A stretch of DNA of 64,000 bases from Acanthococcus lagerstroemiae (GCA_031841125.1 CM063112.1:8954603-9018602), one strand, 5' to 3'. Numbered from the stretch's first letter, positions 10,287-21,563 are shown. A program made the numbers and translations. The notes: generated by a model not told the origin, from the letters alone.

Positions 10287-12589
10287 ACTAACCGGCTCGA
10301 GAGATAGTAACAAAGCTATAGTCTGCTCGCGGGACAGACAGACACAGAGAAACCGCGAGGCAGTTATCCCAAAATACTGGGTATTGAAAAAATCGGACAA
10401 CCCCTCGTCCTCGTTGAGAAATGTTCAGGAATTCCGATGGGCAATCCGGCACATAAAAATATGGTGATCCATAACTGGTACTTCATCTTGAAAAATTGAT
10501 AAAATTATTTTGAGAAAAGTGAGTAATCCATAAGTGGTCGTTCGCCGCAATTATTATTTTATGCAACTTTTCGAAAACGATAATCCGCAGCTGGTACTTC
10601 ATTTTCGGGAAAATCTATTTTAGAAGCAAGAAAATACCATTTTTAAAATTATTTATCAATTCTTTTTACTTTTATTAAATGTTTGACGAGTTTTTCATTT
10701 CGGGACCGATGTCGATTAACTGATCAAGTTCAATCTTAGAAACAGTAGGCCATGTCTTCCTCGAAAAAGCAGACGACCGGTAGCGAAAAGCCAGAGAACA
10801 CGGACGAGACTGAGTAGAAAGTGCGAGAAATACTGTCGAGACATGGCGAGATTTTGGGGGCAATGTACCTCGCATATTCGAAGAACCGCGACGAAGTGCC
10901 CGACACGTCGCCGATTTTCCGCTGTCGTCGAGTTATTGATTTTCCTAAGCAGGGCGACTCCCCCTCATAATGAGTTTTTTCCTCTGTTTTTCTCGTGTCG
11001 AGAAATAACCGGCTGTTTCATATACCACGGCTTTGCCTTTGGCACTGGTGCCGCATCCTAATCATCTTAGGAGCGGCGATTTTTCAAATCCACAGTAATG
11101 AACAATAACAATTATTATGGGTCATTCTCCAGAAACTGAGAATATTTAGGCACCAGCAAATTTTGAACCCTTGCTTTCGATTATTTTTGTTTGATTTTAT
11201 TAAGGTCTATGTATAAAAATAATGTTGATATTCAAGGTTGTAGCTCCCTGTGGACCGTAACTTTAACATTGAACTCAGCATTGCAAGAAACCCTACAATT
11301 GCACATCCTTGAAGCTTTTAACCTCTATTTTTTAGGTTATGACCCTGTGGAGCCCTTGTGGGGGTACGTTCAGAATGACCTCAAAAATGAGTTTAGCATA
11401 ACACATAAGCTACGCAATGGGATCATTACACGCACTTATACATTTTTCTGACAGAAACTCACATTTGGGTTAGTAAACCATCGAGTCTCATTGGATTTCC
11501 GGGCCACACCCTGCATACATCAACCTCGAAAACACACAACCGAAGTGAGAAATTTCACATGAACGTCAACGGTACAAAACTGACAGATAGCTGATGAAAT
11601 ATTTACAAATTTTGACGTCTTATTCAAATTAATCCAATTAAATGAAAAGGATCAAAAATCTGATGAATTTCTCAGGATCACTGACCCAGAAATTCTTAAT
11701 GCCGATTTCTGGCTCAATTTTCCAGGCAAAATGACCATTTTGTCCCTTCCATTTTATGAATATAAAGGACTTCCTGCCTCTCCCAGAAAGACAATCAGTT
11801 CCTTTTTTTTAATGTAAAGTAAAGATACTTCTCCTCTTCCTTTCCTCAGTAAGAAGAACTGAAGTTTTCTCTTTTCAAGAAAAGAAAAACTATAACCTTT
11901 CTTCAAAGAGAAAGGTAGAAAATTCTTTTTTTGTTTTTTGTTTTTCGTTTTGAATAAGAAAAAAACTGATTACTTTTTTGTTAGAAAATAAACAGAGCAA
12001 ATCATGTCTTTCGATAAAAGCATTTTCATTCAAGCAAGAAAAGGGACGATGCTCCTGTCAAAATCTGGTCTAACTTCAGGGACGAAAATTCGAATTTTGG
12101 GGGTCCAAATTGATTCACAATTCCGAAGTTGATAGAATGTTTCAGGCCTCATTTAGCGGCGGGAAATTTAACCGTGATCCAATGGAAACCTTACCACATA
12201 AAGATGTCCGTCTGTCCCGTTTCGGGTCAACTTGATTTTGCAATTAAGAAATAAATGAAAACTAAAACGGGGAATTTTGTAACACACTGTAATCTATTAT
12301 TATTGATTAATTGAAGATTTTCATAAGACAAGTTCATTTTACCCAACGTTTGAAATTTGAATTTTGGGCGGTCAAGTGGTCAAATTTGGATTGGAACAGA
12401 GAATTTGAATTTGTAAGGAATTAGCAACCAGAAAGACCAACTTCAGAAATTTCAACGTAAAGTCAAAAGGACGATTCTGTTCCACTACCTCGTGGAAAGG
12501 ATCCAAGTTCTTATTTAGTACACAGATGTATTTTTCTTCTGTTTCCATTGGAAGCCTGAAAAATCTCTCTATATATTAAAAAACCAAAA
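10287..12589. other. Unassigned AT-rich DNA
   Basis: No coding domain, RNA gene or delimited mobile element was recognised. Two imperfect copies of 'taatccataagtggt / tggtacttcatttt' occur at 10465-10610. The remainder is AT-rich and without long open frames; short candidates at 10843-11061 and 11191-11451 have no recognisable motif. Confidence 0.5.
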
Positions 12590-13480
12590 CTCCTCCTCCC
12601 CCTCCCACCACCTGAAAAAACTCCTAGAAACCTGATATCTAAATTCCGGCCTTCGTTCCTACCACCTCCTCCCTCTCTTCCGTGGCTGAGGAGGGGTAGC
12701 CTACCCCTAGGAGGGGGTTCCTGATATATGATCGAGGTCCTGGAGGGGGAGGAGGATCATGGTGTGGGAGGGAGCTGTGGAGGGAAATGTAGGCCAGGAG
12801 GTAGTGGTGGGTGTGGGGTCTCTACCATCGGCGATGGCCTACCCTAAAGAAGGGTCCCTGATGGGTAAGGGAGCTTTGGGAGGCACGCTGAAGAAGAGGT
12901 TTCTGATAGGAGAGGAGGACCATGAGAGCCCTCAGGAGAGGGTTCATGATTGTGGAGGGAGCTCCTGAAGGGGGTGGAGGGCCCCTGTGGGGGCTTGGGC
13001 TGCGGAAGAAGATGGGAGGCTAAGATGAGTAAGAGGAACTGGTGGAGGATAAAGTCTTTGGTGAGAGAAATGGCCGCGGTGCGGGGAGGGGCTGGTGGCG
13101 GGTTGGGTCTTGAGAGGTAAGCGCTCTCGGGGGAAGGGGTGGTCATGGTTGTGTGATGGCCAGGGATCTTCAAGGAGGTTGGAGGACCATAGTGAGGACA
13201 GGGGCTGTGAAGGGAGATAAAGCCCAGGGGTAGTGGTGGGTGAGAGGTCCTTGCAGTGGAGGAAATCCTTGGTAAGGTAGGGTGGAAATTGAGGAAGGAG
13301 GAGATAGTGGTGGGTGAGGGTCCTGGAGAGGCAGTAAAACTTTAGTGGATAAGGGCCCGGGGGTATAAGAGGTACTCATGGTGTAGGAGGGAGCTCCTGA
13401 AGGGGAGGAAAACCACGGTGGTGGCGGAGACTGTAGAGGGAGATTAAGGCCCCGGGTGGGTGGGGGGTAATGGTGAGTAA
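12590..13480. repeat. Strand-skewed G/A-rich degenerate repeat block
   Basis: About 12590-12700 is pyrimidine-rich and about 12700-13480 is strongly G+A-rich. Loosely repeated modules occur, such as 'ggaggaccatggtg', 'gggagctcctgaaggggg' and 'gtggtgggtgag'. The open frames on both strands (proline-rich on minus) are by-products of the skew. The pattern suggests a degenerate minisatellite. Confidence 0.6.
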
Positions 13481-14027
13481 AATATATTAGAGACTTGTTT
13501 ATCCTCCTTCTCCTGTAACATTTGATTTTTAGCACTTATCATACTTAGTATTTCCAGCATTCAAATAATCTTGTTTGGCTTCCAGATACGCTGAATTCAT
13601 TTTCGAAATTATTTTGGCCCTCTCTCCCACCCCAAAGCTTCTGCTGGAGGTCAGAACCTAAACTACAAGTTTTTTCAAATACATCGAAAATGGTGTTTCC
13701 GAGGTCACTGAATCAATTTTTAGGTTGTTTTAGCGGTACTCCCCCCCCCCCCCTATAATCGTCCACAGTAAGCTGAGTTATGAAATATGTGAAAGTTACA
13801 AGCTCCTTTAAGGTACATCAAAAAGAGGGTTTCTTGAATAGTTAAACGCATTTTTGCGGTTATTTTAACAATAATCTCCCCTCGTAAGATCCACAGGGAG
13901 AAATATTTACATAGAGAATTTTATGGCACAAATTATTCAGATTTTGGTGAATCTCTGATATTCACCAATTCCACTCTTCAACTGAAGATTCTAATAGTTT
14001 TTACAAGATTCCGATAACAGTTACTGT
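13481..14027. other. Unassigned AT-rich DNA with a C13 run
   Basis: No gene or delimited element is visible. A pure C tract of 13 occupies 13741-13753. Confidence 0.5.
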
Positions 14028-14437
14028 AATTTTACCAGAGGGACGACCTAATAGGGGACAACTTACCCCCCCCCCCCCCCCCGTAAGAATTTTTTACTCA
14101 GTAGTTGGGAAAATTTACCATTTCAGTCAGGCGGAGTTGAGAAAATCTAACAAGTCAATAAGTCAAAAGTTTTTTTTTTTGTTTTTTTGCTTTGATACTT
14201 GGGAATTGAGTTGAGAAGTTGGGAAAATCCAACAAGTCAAAGGTTCTTTTTTTGCTATAATATTTGGGAATTTTTAGTTGAGTCAGTCGAAAAAATCCAA
14301 CAAATCAAAAGGTTTTGTTTTTTTCCTTTTTTTTCTTCTTGCTTCGATACTTGAGAATTTTGAGTTGAGTCAGTTGGGACTTTCACAATTTTTGCCCCTC
14401 CCCAGAAAAAACTCATGGGTACATCCCTGAATTTTAC
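14028..14437. mobile_element. 394-bp hAT MITE, second copy of the 8-kb family
   Basis: The element spans 14036-14429, flanked by aattttac on both sides (14028-14035 and 14430-14437), a perfect 8-bp duplication. The ends are CAGAGGGACG and GGGTACATCCCTG. The interior is the reverse-oriented version of the MITE at 7997-8269 with more copies (about four) of the ~75-bp unit containing 'gatacttgggaattgagttg' or its variants. A C17 tract lies at 14066-14082. Confidence 0.92.
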
Positions 14438-15217
14438 TAAATTTTAATAGAATATTACGTCATTTGTCACCAGAATTTAGTAAAAATCACCAGCATTTTC
14501 AGTTACAGACTCAGGACGCGAAGTGGCTGAACGTCAGAGACTGACCCGAATTCCGGTCATTTTTAACCATAAAATTTTTCTCAGTGCAAATTTACACATG
14601 CCAGTGTCAAACAAGTATATTTCTGAATTCGCTTCGCACCACCCACGCTAAAAAGCTAAAAACTGATGAAAAAATATCCAGTTTAAGATATTGATCATTC
14701 ATTAAGGACAAAGGTGGAATACACGAAATCTTTTGAGCAAATAATGAGGAAAGGGTATCGAACAAGTGGGCAGCCGCATTCCCAAACATCAAATTTACTT
14801 GGACTATTAATAATAACAACAAAATATACGAACACGATAAAAACTACAGAAAGTGCCTGTAAATTCGTTCATGAAAACTAAAGGAAAATTATAAAGTTAA
14901 CATAGGCGGCATCGTAAAATTATCAACTCTATTTCCCGTCAGCATAATTATACATTCTCGTACAAAGCACAGACAACAAAAAATTACTATGATAGCCTCA
15001 TAGCCCGTAACAGCCGTAATTTCCGGGGATAGAACGGTGAACGACAAGCCCATGCAATTCCAACCCACATAAGTGCTCAGTAAACATCATAAAGAAAAAC
15101 TTTGTAAATTATCTTCGTACTTGCAAAGTCAATACCGAAGAATTTTCTCATTAGAAATTTTTTTCAACTTCTTGAAAAGCCTGCTCATAGAAATACCGAC
15201 ACATAATTGCTCGAAAA
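14438..15217. other. Unassigned AT-rich DNA
   Basis: No gene, RNA or delimited element was recognised in this stretch. Confidence 0.5.
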
Positions 15218-15219
15218 AC

Positions 15220-15410
15220 CAGAGAAAGAAAACGTCACTGTTAGGAGTCAACAGCCTCAAGTTTCAAAGGAGTTACAGAACTGAAAATGAATACAAAGCC
15301 ACGTATGGGGAAAATCTGAGAGGGAAAATGTCACTATTAGGAGTCTCAGAAACAGCCTCAAAAGTTTCAAATGAGTTACAGGACTGAAAATAAACGCGAA
15401 GCCACATATA
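15220..15410. repeat. Two-copy tandem duplication, ~96-103 bp
   Basis: Two diverged copies share 'gtcact.ttaggagtc', 'agtttcaaa.gagttacag' and 'gaaaat.aa..c.aagccac.tat'. The 'ttaggagtc' blocks are 96 bp apart (15241 and 15337) and the 'gccac' blocks 103 bp apart, because the second copy has a small insertion ('tcagaaac'). Confidence 0.8.
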
Positions 15411-16189
15411 TTAATTTCGGTCGTGCGAGAAATCCAAAAAGCATATATTTTTCGATTCCGCCAACACAATTTATTTTCAAAACTGTCCTAAACCGCCATC
15501 CACGATCAAAATGTATCTCTTTCCGTAATGTCTAAATTTCCTCGTTTTGAAGAAGGAAATTAATACTCTCCCATTTTTTGTTGGCCACCTCTTATGATCT
15601 CAGGCTCCCATTTCCTATCATACCGGTTCTTCACTTCGCCCGAGAAACTTGACTGTATAATCGAGTTTATAGAGGTGGATTTCGATGTTAGAGAGGGTAA
15701 CCACGTCGTGACCCATGCCACTCGACACTCAGCGAAGACCTAGTATGACTGGTCAGATTTATTTGGGTTATTTCAGGACTCGTTGAAGGCCAGAATCGCA
15801 TTCTGTTAAGATTAAGATTCTTCCAGAATCTGCTAAAAATAGTCCACACTTACTTGCACCCTGTTGAGATCCCAAGGGTACCATCGAGGAAGGTTGGAAG
15901 CATTCTCGCTCTTGAAAAGATTCCGATGGAATAATACCAGTTAGAAAATTCAAAATAGTAAAAGCTCTTTTTTTCGCTTGTTAATCTCGAAATTTTCCCC
16001 AAGTTCATCAAACTGACATTTGGAGTTTACTAAATTGAAATTTCACCTCCTTGAAGAGAGTCACTTGGTACCCCTTGCAGATATGCTGACTCTGCTAAGA
16101 GTATCTAATAACAACACGGCTGCAGCATGTAGTCGCGCAAGGCGCAGCAAATGTCAACCACTGAATTCGTGTCGAGGAAGCGCGTCGGG
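15411..16189. other. Unassigned DNA
   Basis: Mixed composition without recognisable coding motifs or delimited repeats. Confidence 0.45.
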
Positions 16190-16980
16190 GGGGGGGACGT
16201 TACGGTTTTCGAGCGTGTCAGGGGAGCAGCGTTACGGTTTTTACTCAAGTATACTTATGGCTGGAAGAAAATCGCTCCGGATTTTACTAATCCTACGCTT
16301 TGCGCCCCACATACCATCTTACGACCAAGCTTCGACATTTCCATGGAAATTATTTTTCTTCCAGCCGTGTACTCATTGATCTTGATCTTCGCTGCGCTCT
16401 GCGCGACTACAGTCTGCAGCTGTGTTGTTGCTGCGTGACTGCAGTCTGCAGCTGTGCTGTTGCTGCGTGACTGCGGTCTGCAGCTGTGTTGTTGCGGCGT
16501 GACTGTAGTCTGCAGCTGTGTTGTTGCTACGTGACTGCAGTCTGCAGCCGTGTAGTTAATAGGAATTTCCATGGAAATATCAACCACTGAACTGAATTGT
16601 CACCATGAAGAGCTAAGTCATACGGACTGGCTTTGCGTTGGGGGAGCATGTCGAGGGAGCGTTACGGTTTTCGCTCAAGTATACTCATAGTAGTAAAAAC
16701 ATATAAAATTAATTTTCATGGAAATGTCAACCACTGAATTCATGTCGGAGAGAGTTACCGAAGAAGGGGTGAGGGGTATGGTTTTCGCTCAAGTATACCC
16801 ATAGCTGGAAGAAAACCGCTCCGGTACCATCGTATGGTCAAGCTTCGACATTTAATAAAAATTTCCATAGAAATGTCAAACACTGAATACGTGTAGGGGA
16901 GCGTTACTGTTTTCGTTCGAGTATACCCAGTAGTAAAAGCATATAAAATGCTAAAACATGTTATTACCAAATTTGTAAAT
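16190..16980. repeat. Degenerate long-period repeat around a minisatellite
   Basis: Three modules recur: 'gcgttacggttttcgctcaagtata' (near 16197, 16227, 16658, 16778, 16910), 'ccatggaaat' variants (near 16342, 16567, 16718, 16864) and 'gtcaaccactgaat' (near 16152, 16580, 16727, 16876). They indicate a diverged tandem array with units of about 110-330 bp. The 32-bp minisatellite at 16405-16555 lies within it. Confidence 0.7.
16405..16555. repeat. 32-bp minisatellite, ~4.7 copies
   Basis: Units begin at 16405, 16437, 16469, 16501 and 16533, exactly 32 bp apart, with consensus start 'gactgcagtctgcagctgtg'. Each unit holds 'ctgcag' palindromes and pairs 'ctgcagtctgcag' with itself, so single strands could form hairpins. 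Copies differ by one to three substitutions. Confidence 0.95.
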
Positions 16981-17530
16981 CTTAAAAAAATAAAAAGTAA
17001 TACTACTTTTTGTCATTATAAAAGTTTAATATGACTTATAGTTCGTGGGAGGGAATTTTTCGAGAAAAAAATCGACTTCACAGCCTTTAAGTACTCCCGG
17101 CGCCCGACCCAATGAGCTAATCTTCATTTCGAACTGGCACCACACTACGGAAATGTTCATTATAAATTCCAGCTCACTAAGTGAATTACAGACGAGTGAA
17201 ACATCAGACAACCTGTTTCCCTATGGAACACACATTTGCCCCCCCCACTTCCTCCTCCAAGAGGTTCTAGGCTCTTCTATGAACTCGACCTTTGATTCGT
17301 CATCGCAAACAACGTATCGAAATGTCATCAATCAAAACAGTAAATAAGCTTCGTGACCATGACACGCGGCTACACAGGGTTGTGTCATCAATGATGGTGG
17401 GGCGTATGGCTGTGCACGCACGCCAAATTGACTTTCCGACACCGCGCCTCCTAACCTGGAACTACCCAGATTAGGCATGCGTAGGATAGAGGGAACGTTA
17501 GGATAGGGGGAATGGGATTTTCTTTTCAAA
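16981..17530. other. Unassigned DNA
   Basis: No gene or delimited element was recognised. Open frames up to 100 codons (17045-17347 plus) show no known motif. Confidence 0.45.
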
Positions 17531-17720
17531 TTTTGCTCTCAACCCGAGCCCTGGAATCCGCCCTTTCGAGCTTTACCACAGAGACGTCGGGAAGGCTGTC
17601 AGGGCTGTCTTAGCCCTCTTCTCTTCTTGCCGAATGTAGCGAGTTGCTACGTGGGCTTGCACCCGGGACCTCCGGATTCCGAGATCAGCGCGCTATCCAC
17701 TCGGCCAACCAGACCCCTAG
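17531..17720 (-). repeat. tRNA-derived SINE, copy 1
   Basis: On the minus strand the 5' part reads 'gttggccgagtggatagcgc' and later 'gggtgcaagccc', which correspond to the RNA polymerase III A box (TGGCCGAGTGG) and a mutated B box. A tRNA-unrelated tail ending 'gggctcgggttgagagcaaa' follows. The same head and tail occur at 19767-19963, so this is a dispersed family and not a tRNA gene. The closing acceptor stem is absent. Confidence 0.85.
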
Positions 17721-18774
17721 GTAGGGTTGTGTCATAGAATAAAATTTGTTTTACGTTCTACTCGTAGAATACTCTGTGTAAAGTATGAATCAATTACGTG
17801 TAACGTCTGAGGAATAAAATGTGCAGAATTTCAACTACTCAAGGATCAATCAGAAAAGGTGAAAACTAAAAAAAGTATTGGCTTTTTACCTCCAATTCAC
17901 GTCATTTTACGCATTCTACATATTCTACACTTGATGCGCTATTCTACACGAATATGTAGAATATTTTATTCTACACGAATAGACGCAACCCTTCGGTGAG
18001 GCGCGGATTTTTCATCGTGTGATCTTCTTTCGTTCCTCTTCTCTACACTGTCTGATCTTTTTCAGGTCTTCGAGCGCAAAATCAATATTTCCAACGTGGA
18101 GGGCTTCGTTTTTGTTTCTCGCTCTCATGTTTTGCCCAGGGCTTCGATTTCCTGCCGAAGACCCTGGTGTCGGGCATTACAAAGCTCCCAGTGCTGTCTG
18201 CTTTTCTAGACCCATTATGCGGCAATGATGGAAGAAATGTTAATTATGTTGGCATGGATTTATATTTTCCTCGAGATAACCAACAATGATGTACATAAAG
18301 GGATACACCTACTAATGCATCTTAAAGCCCAACGTCATTTCAAGAAATCGATGTTAAGTAGTACCGCTAGCAGGTTTTGATATCGTTACAAAGCCCCCCC
18401 CCCTCCCTTTGAAATTATTTCACAAACTGCCAACATCTGATTGAAAATCACAAATCATCGTTTATTTTCCGAAATATGCTCGCTTGTCACCTCAAAACTG
18501 CTATCCTCATTCCCCAAGAAGATGGAAGCTTTCGAGTTTTCATTTGGAGAAAACTGAGTCAGCATTTTCAAGTACCTCACCCGAATAAATCTTTGTTACT
18601 CATCCGCTGTGCTCTTCTAGGCACCAGCAAACATAGGCGCAAGTAGGGAGAGGAGCTGGAGTGGGCTTAGACTCCTCAAGCCCACTGAAAGCCCCTATCC
18701 TCAAAAAAACTGAAAAGTTATACGGAGTGAAAGAATTTTTGGCATTTTCACACTTGTTAGCTCTCTCCCATTGC
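17721..18774. other. Unassigned DNA, possible hAT end near 18629
   Basis: No gene is recognised. At about 18629 'cataggcgcaagtaggg' resembles the right-end family of the MITE at 6057-6217, followed by a paired 'gtgggctta...aagcccac' stem, so a truncated relative is possible. No partner end or duplication is visible. Confidence 0.35.
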
Positions 18775-19175
18775 AAGTCAGCCAGGGGCGGATAGGCCCA
18801 GGGGGAAAAGGGGAAATTCCCCCCTGGGCCGCTGGCGTAATGGGCCGCTGGGCCGGTTCAATTGCACAATTGGATAGCTCCGACGTAAAAATGTACAACT
18901 GACGGCCGCAGCCCTTGACCCTCGCTAGAAAAAAATATTTCCTAAGTAAAAAGTACATATTAGACTATAGACTAAAAGAACCGACTCTGGATTGTTGCTT
19001 GAACATTTGTTATCCTTGAATGAGATAGCTAGAACGCCTGCAGAGTATTGTGCGGAAGCCTGAGGAAAAGCAAAATCGTTTTTGGACAATTTTCTAAATT
19101 TCAAAATAATCCTCACGGCTTAAATTTTTCTTCGCACTTTTGAAAAGACAACTCCTCTTTGTTGAAAGCTTATAA

Positions 19176-19766
19176 CATGGTTGAAGATACAATTAGAGAT
19201 TTATCAAAGAGATTAAGCGACTTTGAAGTTATTTTACATTCAACAAAGTTATATGTTTCCAAGATAAATGAAGAACTGGAAAAAGCTGAGCCTGAGGTCG
19301 ATTATGGAATAGAAGACTAGCTTCCAATGAATAAGAAGAAAATGTTTAATTATGCAGGTGATGATAATCCAATAACAAATGAAAACGACAAATTTCGAAT
19401 AGGAGGTCTTTACACAAATAAAAGCATCCGCGTTCTAGCTGGGGGGGGGGGGGGGGGGAATGGAGGAATCCCCGGCCGGGCCCCTTGGACTGCGAGCCCA
19501 CCCAAAATATGGCTTGTTCCAGGAATGGGGGAAAATGAAAATGAAGGGCCCCAACCAGTATTCCCCCTTTACAGTTCCCTTGCCAATCCGCGGGTGAATA
19601 AAAGATACTATTTTATCGACTATAAAGGACAAATTTCTGAGTCACAAAGCTGTATTTGCCGATATCAGTTGTTTGGACCCTAATCGATTTCCAGAGCTAA
19701 AGGATAGGTTTGATAGCGATCAATTACCAGTCGGATAATTGGGAGTCTACTGTACCTCCTTTTCTA
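19176..19766 (+). pseudogene. hAT transposase, middle fragment
   Basis: From ATG 19176 the frame reads 'MVEDTIRDLSKRLSDFEVIL' and on to 'VDYGIED', a TAG at 19318-19320, then 'DNPITNENDKFRIGGLYTN'. A G18 tract (19441-19458) follows. Further on, in another frame from about 19626, 'HKAVFADISCLDPNRFPELKDRF' matches the 'DL..L.P.RF..L' block of ZMYM1-like hAT transposases. The stop, the frame change and the G tract show decay. The N-terminal zinc-finger region is not visible. Confidence 0.7.
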
Positions 19767-19963
19767 ATTTGCTCTCAACCCGAGCCCTGGAATCCGCCCT
19801 TTCGAGCATTACCTCAGAGACGTTGGGGAGGCTGCTAGGGCTATCTTAGTCCGCTTCACTTCTGGCCGAAAAACTGGCCTAGGTCGAACATCTGGCGAGT
19901 TGCTACGTGAGATCGAACCCGGGAACTCCGGATTCCGAGACCAACGCGCTATCCACTCGGCAC
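19767..19963 (-). repeat. tRNA-derived SINE, copy 2, inside hAT transposase
   Basis: This is the same family as 17531-17720, in the same orientation. The minus strand carries 'gccgagtggatagcgcgttg' and a better-preserved B box 'gggttcgatctc'. It sits between two transposase segments: 'LKDRF' ends before it and 'LSHIKKFRKK' begins right after it. It therefore inserted after the host element. Confidence 0.85.
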
Positions 19964-20343
19964 TTTCCCATATTAAGAAATTTCGAAAGAAATTGACCCT
20001 GCTAGACTTCAAAGGAGAATTTAGAGATTTTATTTGCAAATGGAGCAGCTTAAAAAACTGTCTTGCAGAAGATTTTGATCAACTAGGCCTATTGGACGAT
20101 GAAGAAGAAAGTAACGGTAGTAATAGTGATGATGCTGAATCCCAACCCAGCAGTTGCAAAGAACTTTGTAAAAAGTGTCCTGCCTGTTGTTTTTTAGTCA
20201 TAAAAATGCACAATTTTTATACACTTGCGTATCCAACCTTATAGCTTATAAATTTTTATTGACTATTTCCTTTGTACAAGTATCTTGTGAACGATCCTTT
20301 TCTATTTTGAAACATATAAAGAATAGATTACGGTCGGTACTTA
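19964..20343 (+). pseudogene. hAT transposase, C-terminal fragment before nested hAT
   Basis: The sequence after the SINE encodes 'LSHIKKFRKKLTLLDFKGEF' and an acidic stretch 'DDEEESNGSNSDDAES'. After a frame change it enters the conserved dimerisation block 'SCERSFSILKHIKNRLRSVLT'. The coding sequence is cut at 20343 by the nested hAT and resumes at 21064. The CERSFS...K..K..LR signature is diagnostic for the C terminus of hAT transposases. Confidence 0.85.
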
Positions 20344-21063
20344 CAGAGGCGGAACTTGACATTAAGTTGGGGGGGGGGAAGGAAAATTTGCCATCAAATA
20401 TTTTTTAATTGAAAAAAAAAAAAAAAAAAAGCAAACAAACGTTCTGGGTAAATGAAAAATTCAAATGAACAGTTTCAAAATTTGCTGACTGCCAAATTAT
20501 TAGGTGTGTTTCATCCCCCCACCATAGTTTTGTCCCTGCAAATGCACATTGAAACCTTATCCCCCAAGCACTCACATGAGCATACCCTAGTCTGGGGGAG
20601 GGTAGGCTGGCAGGATTTTAGGAATACTTGAGAGGAACACACAACTTCCTTTACACATCAAGGTAGTCGTTATTTACTCTTGGTGATTTTTTTTTCTGAA
20701 TTTCCTCTGATTCGTCTCCTAAACTGGTTCCAATAAAATCAAAAAATTGACTGACTAGTCTCTGACATGAGTCCAGGATACTCCATTTTCAGAAAAGAAA
20801 TTTGACTTTCAGTTTGGGGAGGTGGAGAAAAAAAATTGCCGACAAATATTTTTTGAAAACTAAAAATTCGACGACTAAATTTTTAAACAATTAAAAATTT
20901 GTCGATTTTTCATTGAAATATTTTTAAATTGAAAAAGAAATAAACAAATAAGCATTCATGGAAAATGAAAATTTCAAATTAACAGTTTCAAAATTTGCCG
21001 ACTGCCAAATTATTCGGGAGGGGGTCAACCCCCACCCCCTATAGTTTCGTCCCTGGGTACTTA
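20336..21063. mobile_element. 712-bp hAT MITE (family N1) nested in hAT transposase
   Basis: The element spans 20344-21055, flanked by ggtactta on both sides (20336-20343 and 21056-21063). Its ends are CAGAGGCGGAAC and GTTTCGTCCCTG. It has an A-linker-B layout: two related ~190-240-bp halves (20344-20537 and about 20815-21055) share 'aatttgccgac', 'aatattttt', 'ttcaaatt.aacagtttcaaaatttgc' and end 'tagttt.gtccctg'. The same family, larger, is at 41349-44018. Confidence 0.93.
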
Positions 21064-21185
21064 CAGATGATCACTTGGATGCACTTATGATTATGAATGT
21101 CGAGAAAGAAATCCTCTCAGAAATAAAGAATGAGGACGTTCTTTGCGCGCTCACTAATAAGTCCTTAAGTATTCGGAAATTGTGA
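21064..21185 (+). pseudogene. hAT transposase, terminal fragment after nested hAT
   Basis: The DNA after the nested element reads 'DDHLDALMIMNVEKEILSEI', the direct continuation of the dimerisation block, and ends in a TGA at about 21183-21185. It confirms that the nested element interrupted a once-continuous transposase reading frame. Confidence 0.85.
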
Positions 21186-21563
21186 AATTAATAAATTTGG
21201 TAAACAAGTTATTTTAAGCCAACCGATAATATTAGATAAATGATCTTTTATTTTTAATAGACCTCCTAGTTATTAAAATAATATTATGTATCAGGTATTT
21301 CTGTTATTAATAAACATTAATTTTCTTCTTTTCATTTCGCAGAGAGGTAAAACAATTTTCTTAATTGAAAAGATAAAAGAAGGGGGAAAACTGTAAAATG
21401 AGTATCCACATAACCATTTGCTTTTTTGAACCCTGAAAGACTATGTGTAAATAAAACGGGGTGGAGCAAAAAAAATTTTTGGGCCGCTTAAAAATTTATA
21501 GAAGGCCGCTCTTACATTATTTCCCCCTTTGTTTCAATTCACCTATCCGCCCCTGAAGTCAGC

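Larger units (their letters stand above)
18775..21563 (+). mobile_element. hAT transposon with decayed transposase, 8-bp TSD
   Basis: The element spans 18783-21555. It starts CAGGGGCGGATAGGC and ends with the inverted CTATCCGCCCCTG. Both sides carry aagtcagc (18775-18782 and 21556-21563), a perfect 8-bp duplication. The plus strand encodes pieces of a hAT transposase ending in the C-terminal dimerisation block. The element has been hit by a SINE (19767-19963) and by a second hAT (20344-21055), both inside the transposase. Without them it would be about 1.86 kb. The perfect duplication and readable ends suggest moderate age. Confidence 0.92.

Noticed and set aside
12844..13535. Two proline-rich minus-strand ORFs
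   Set aside because: They are the complement of a G/A-skewed degenerate repeat and reflect composition only.
16405..16555. CRISPR array
   Set aside because: The 32-bp units are contiguous with no unique spacers, and the genome is eukaryotic.
17640..17715. tRNA gene on the minus strand
   Set aside because: The A-box and B-box-like sequences are there, but the acceptor stem does not close and the same head plus tail recurs at 19767-19963, so it is a SINE.
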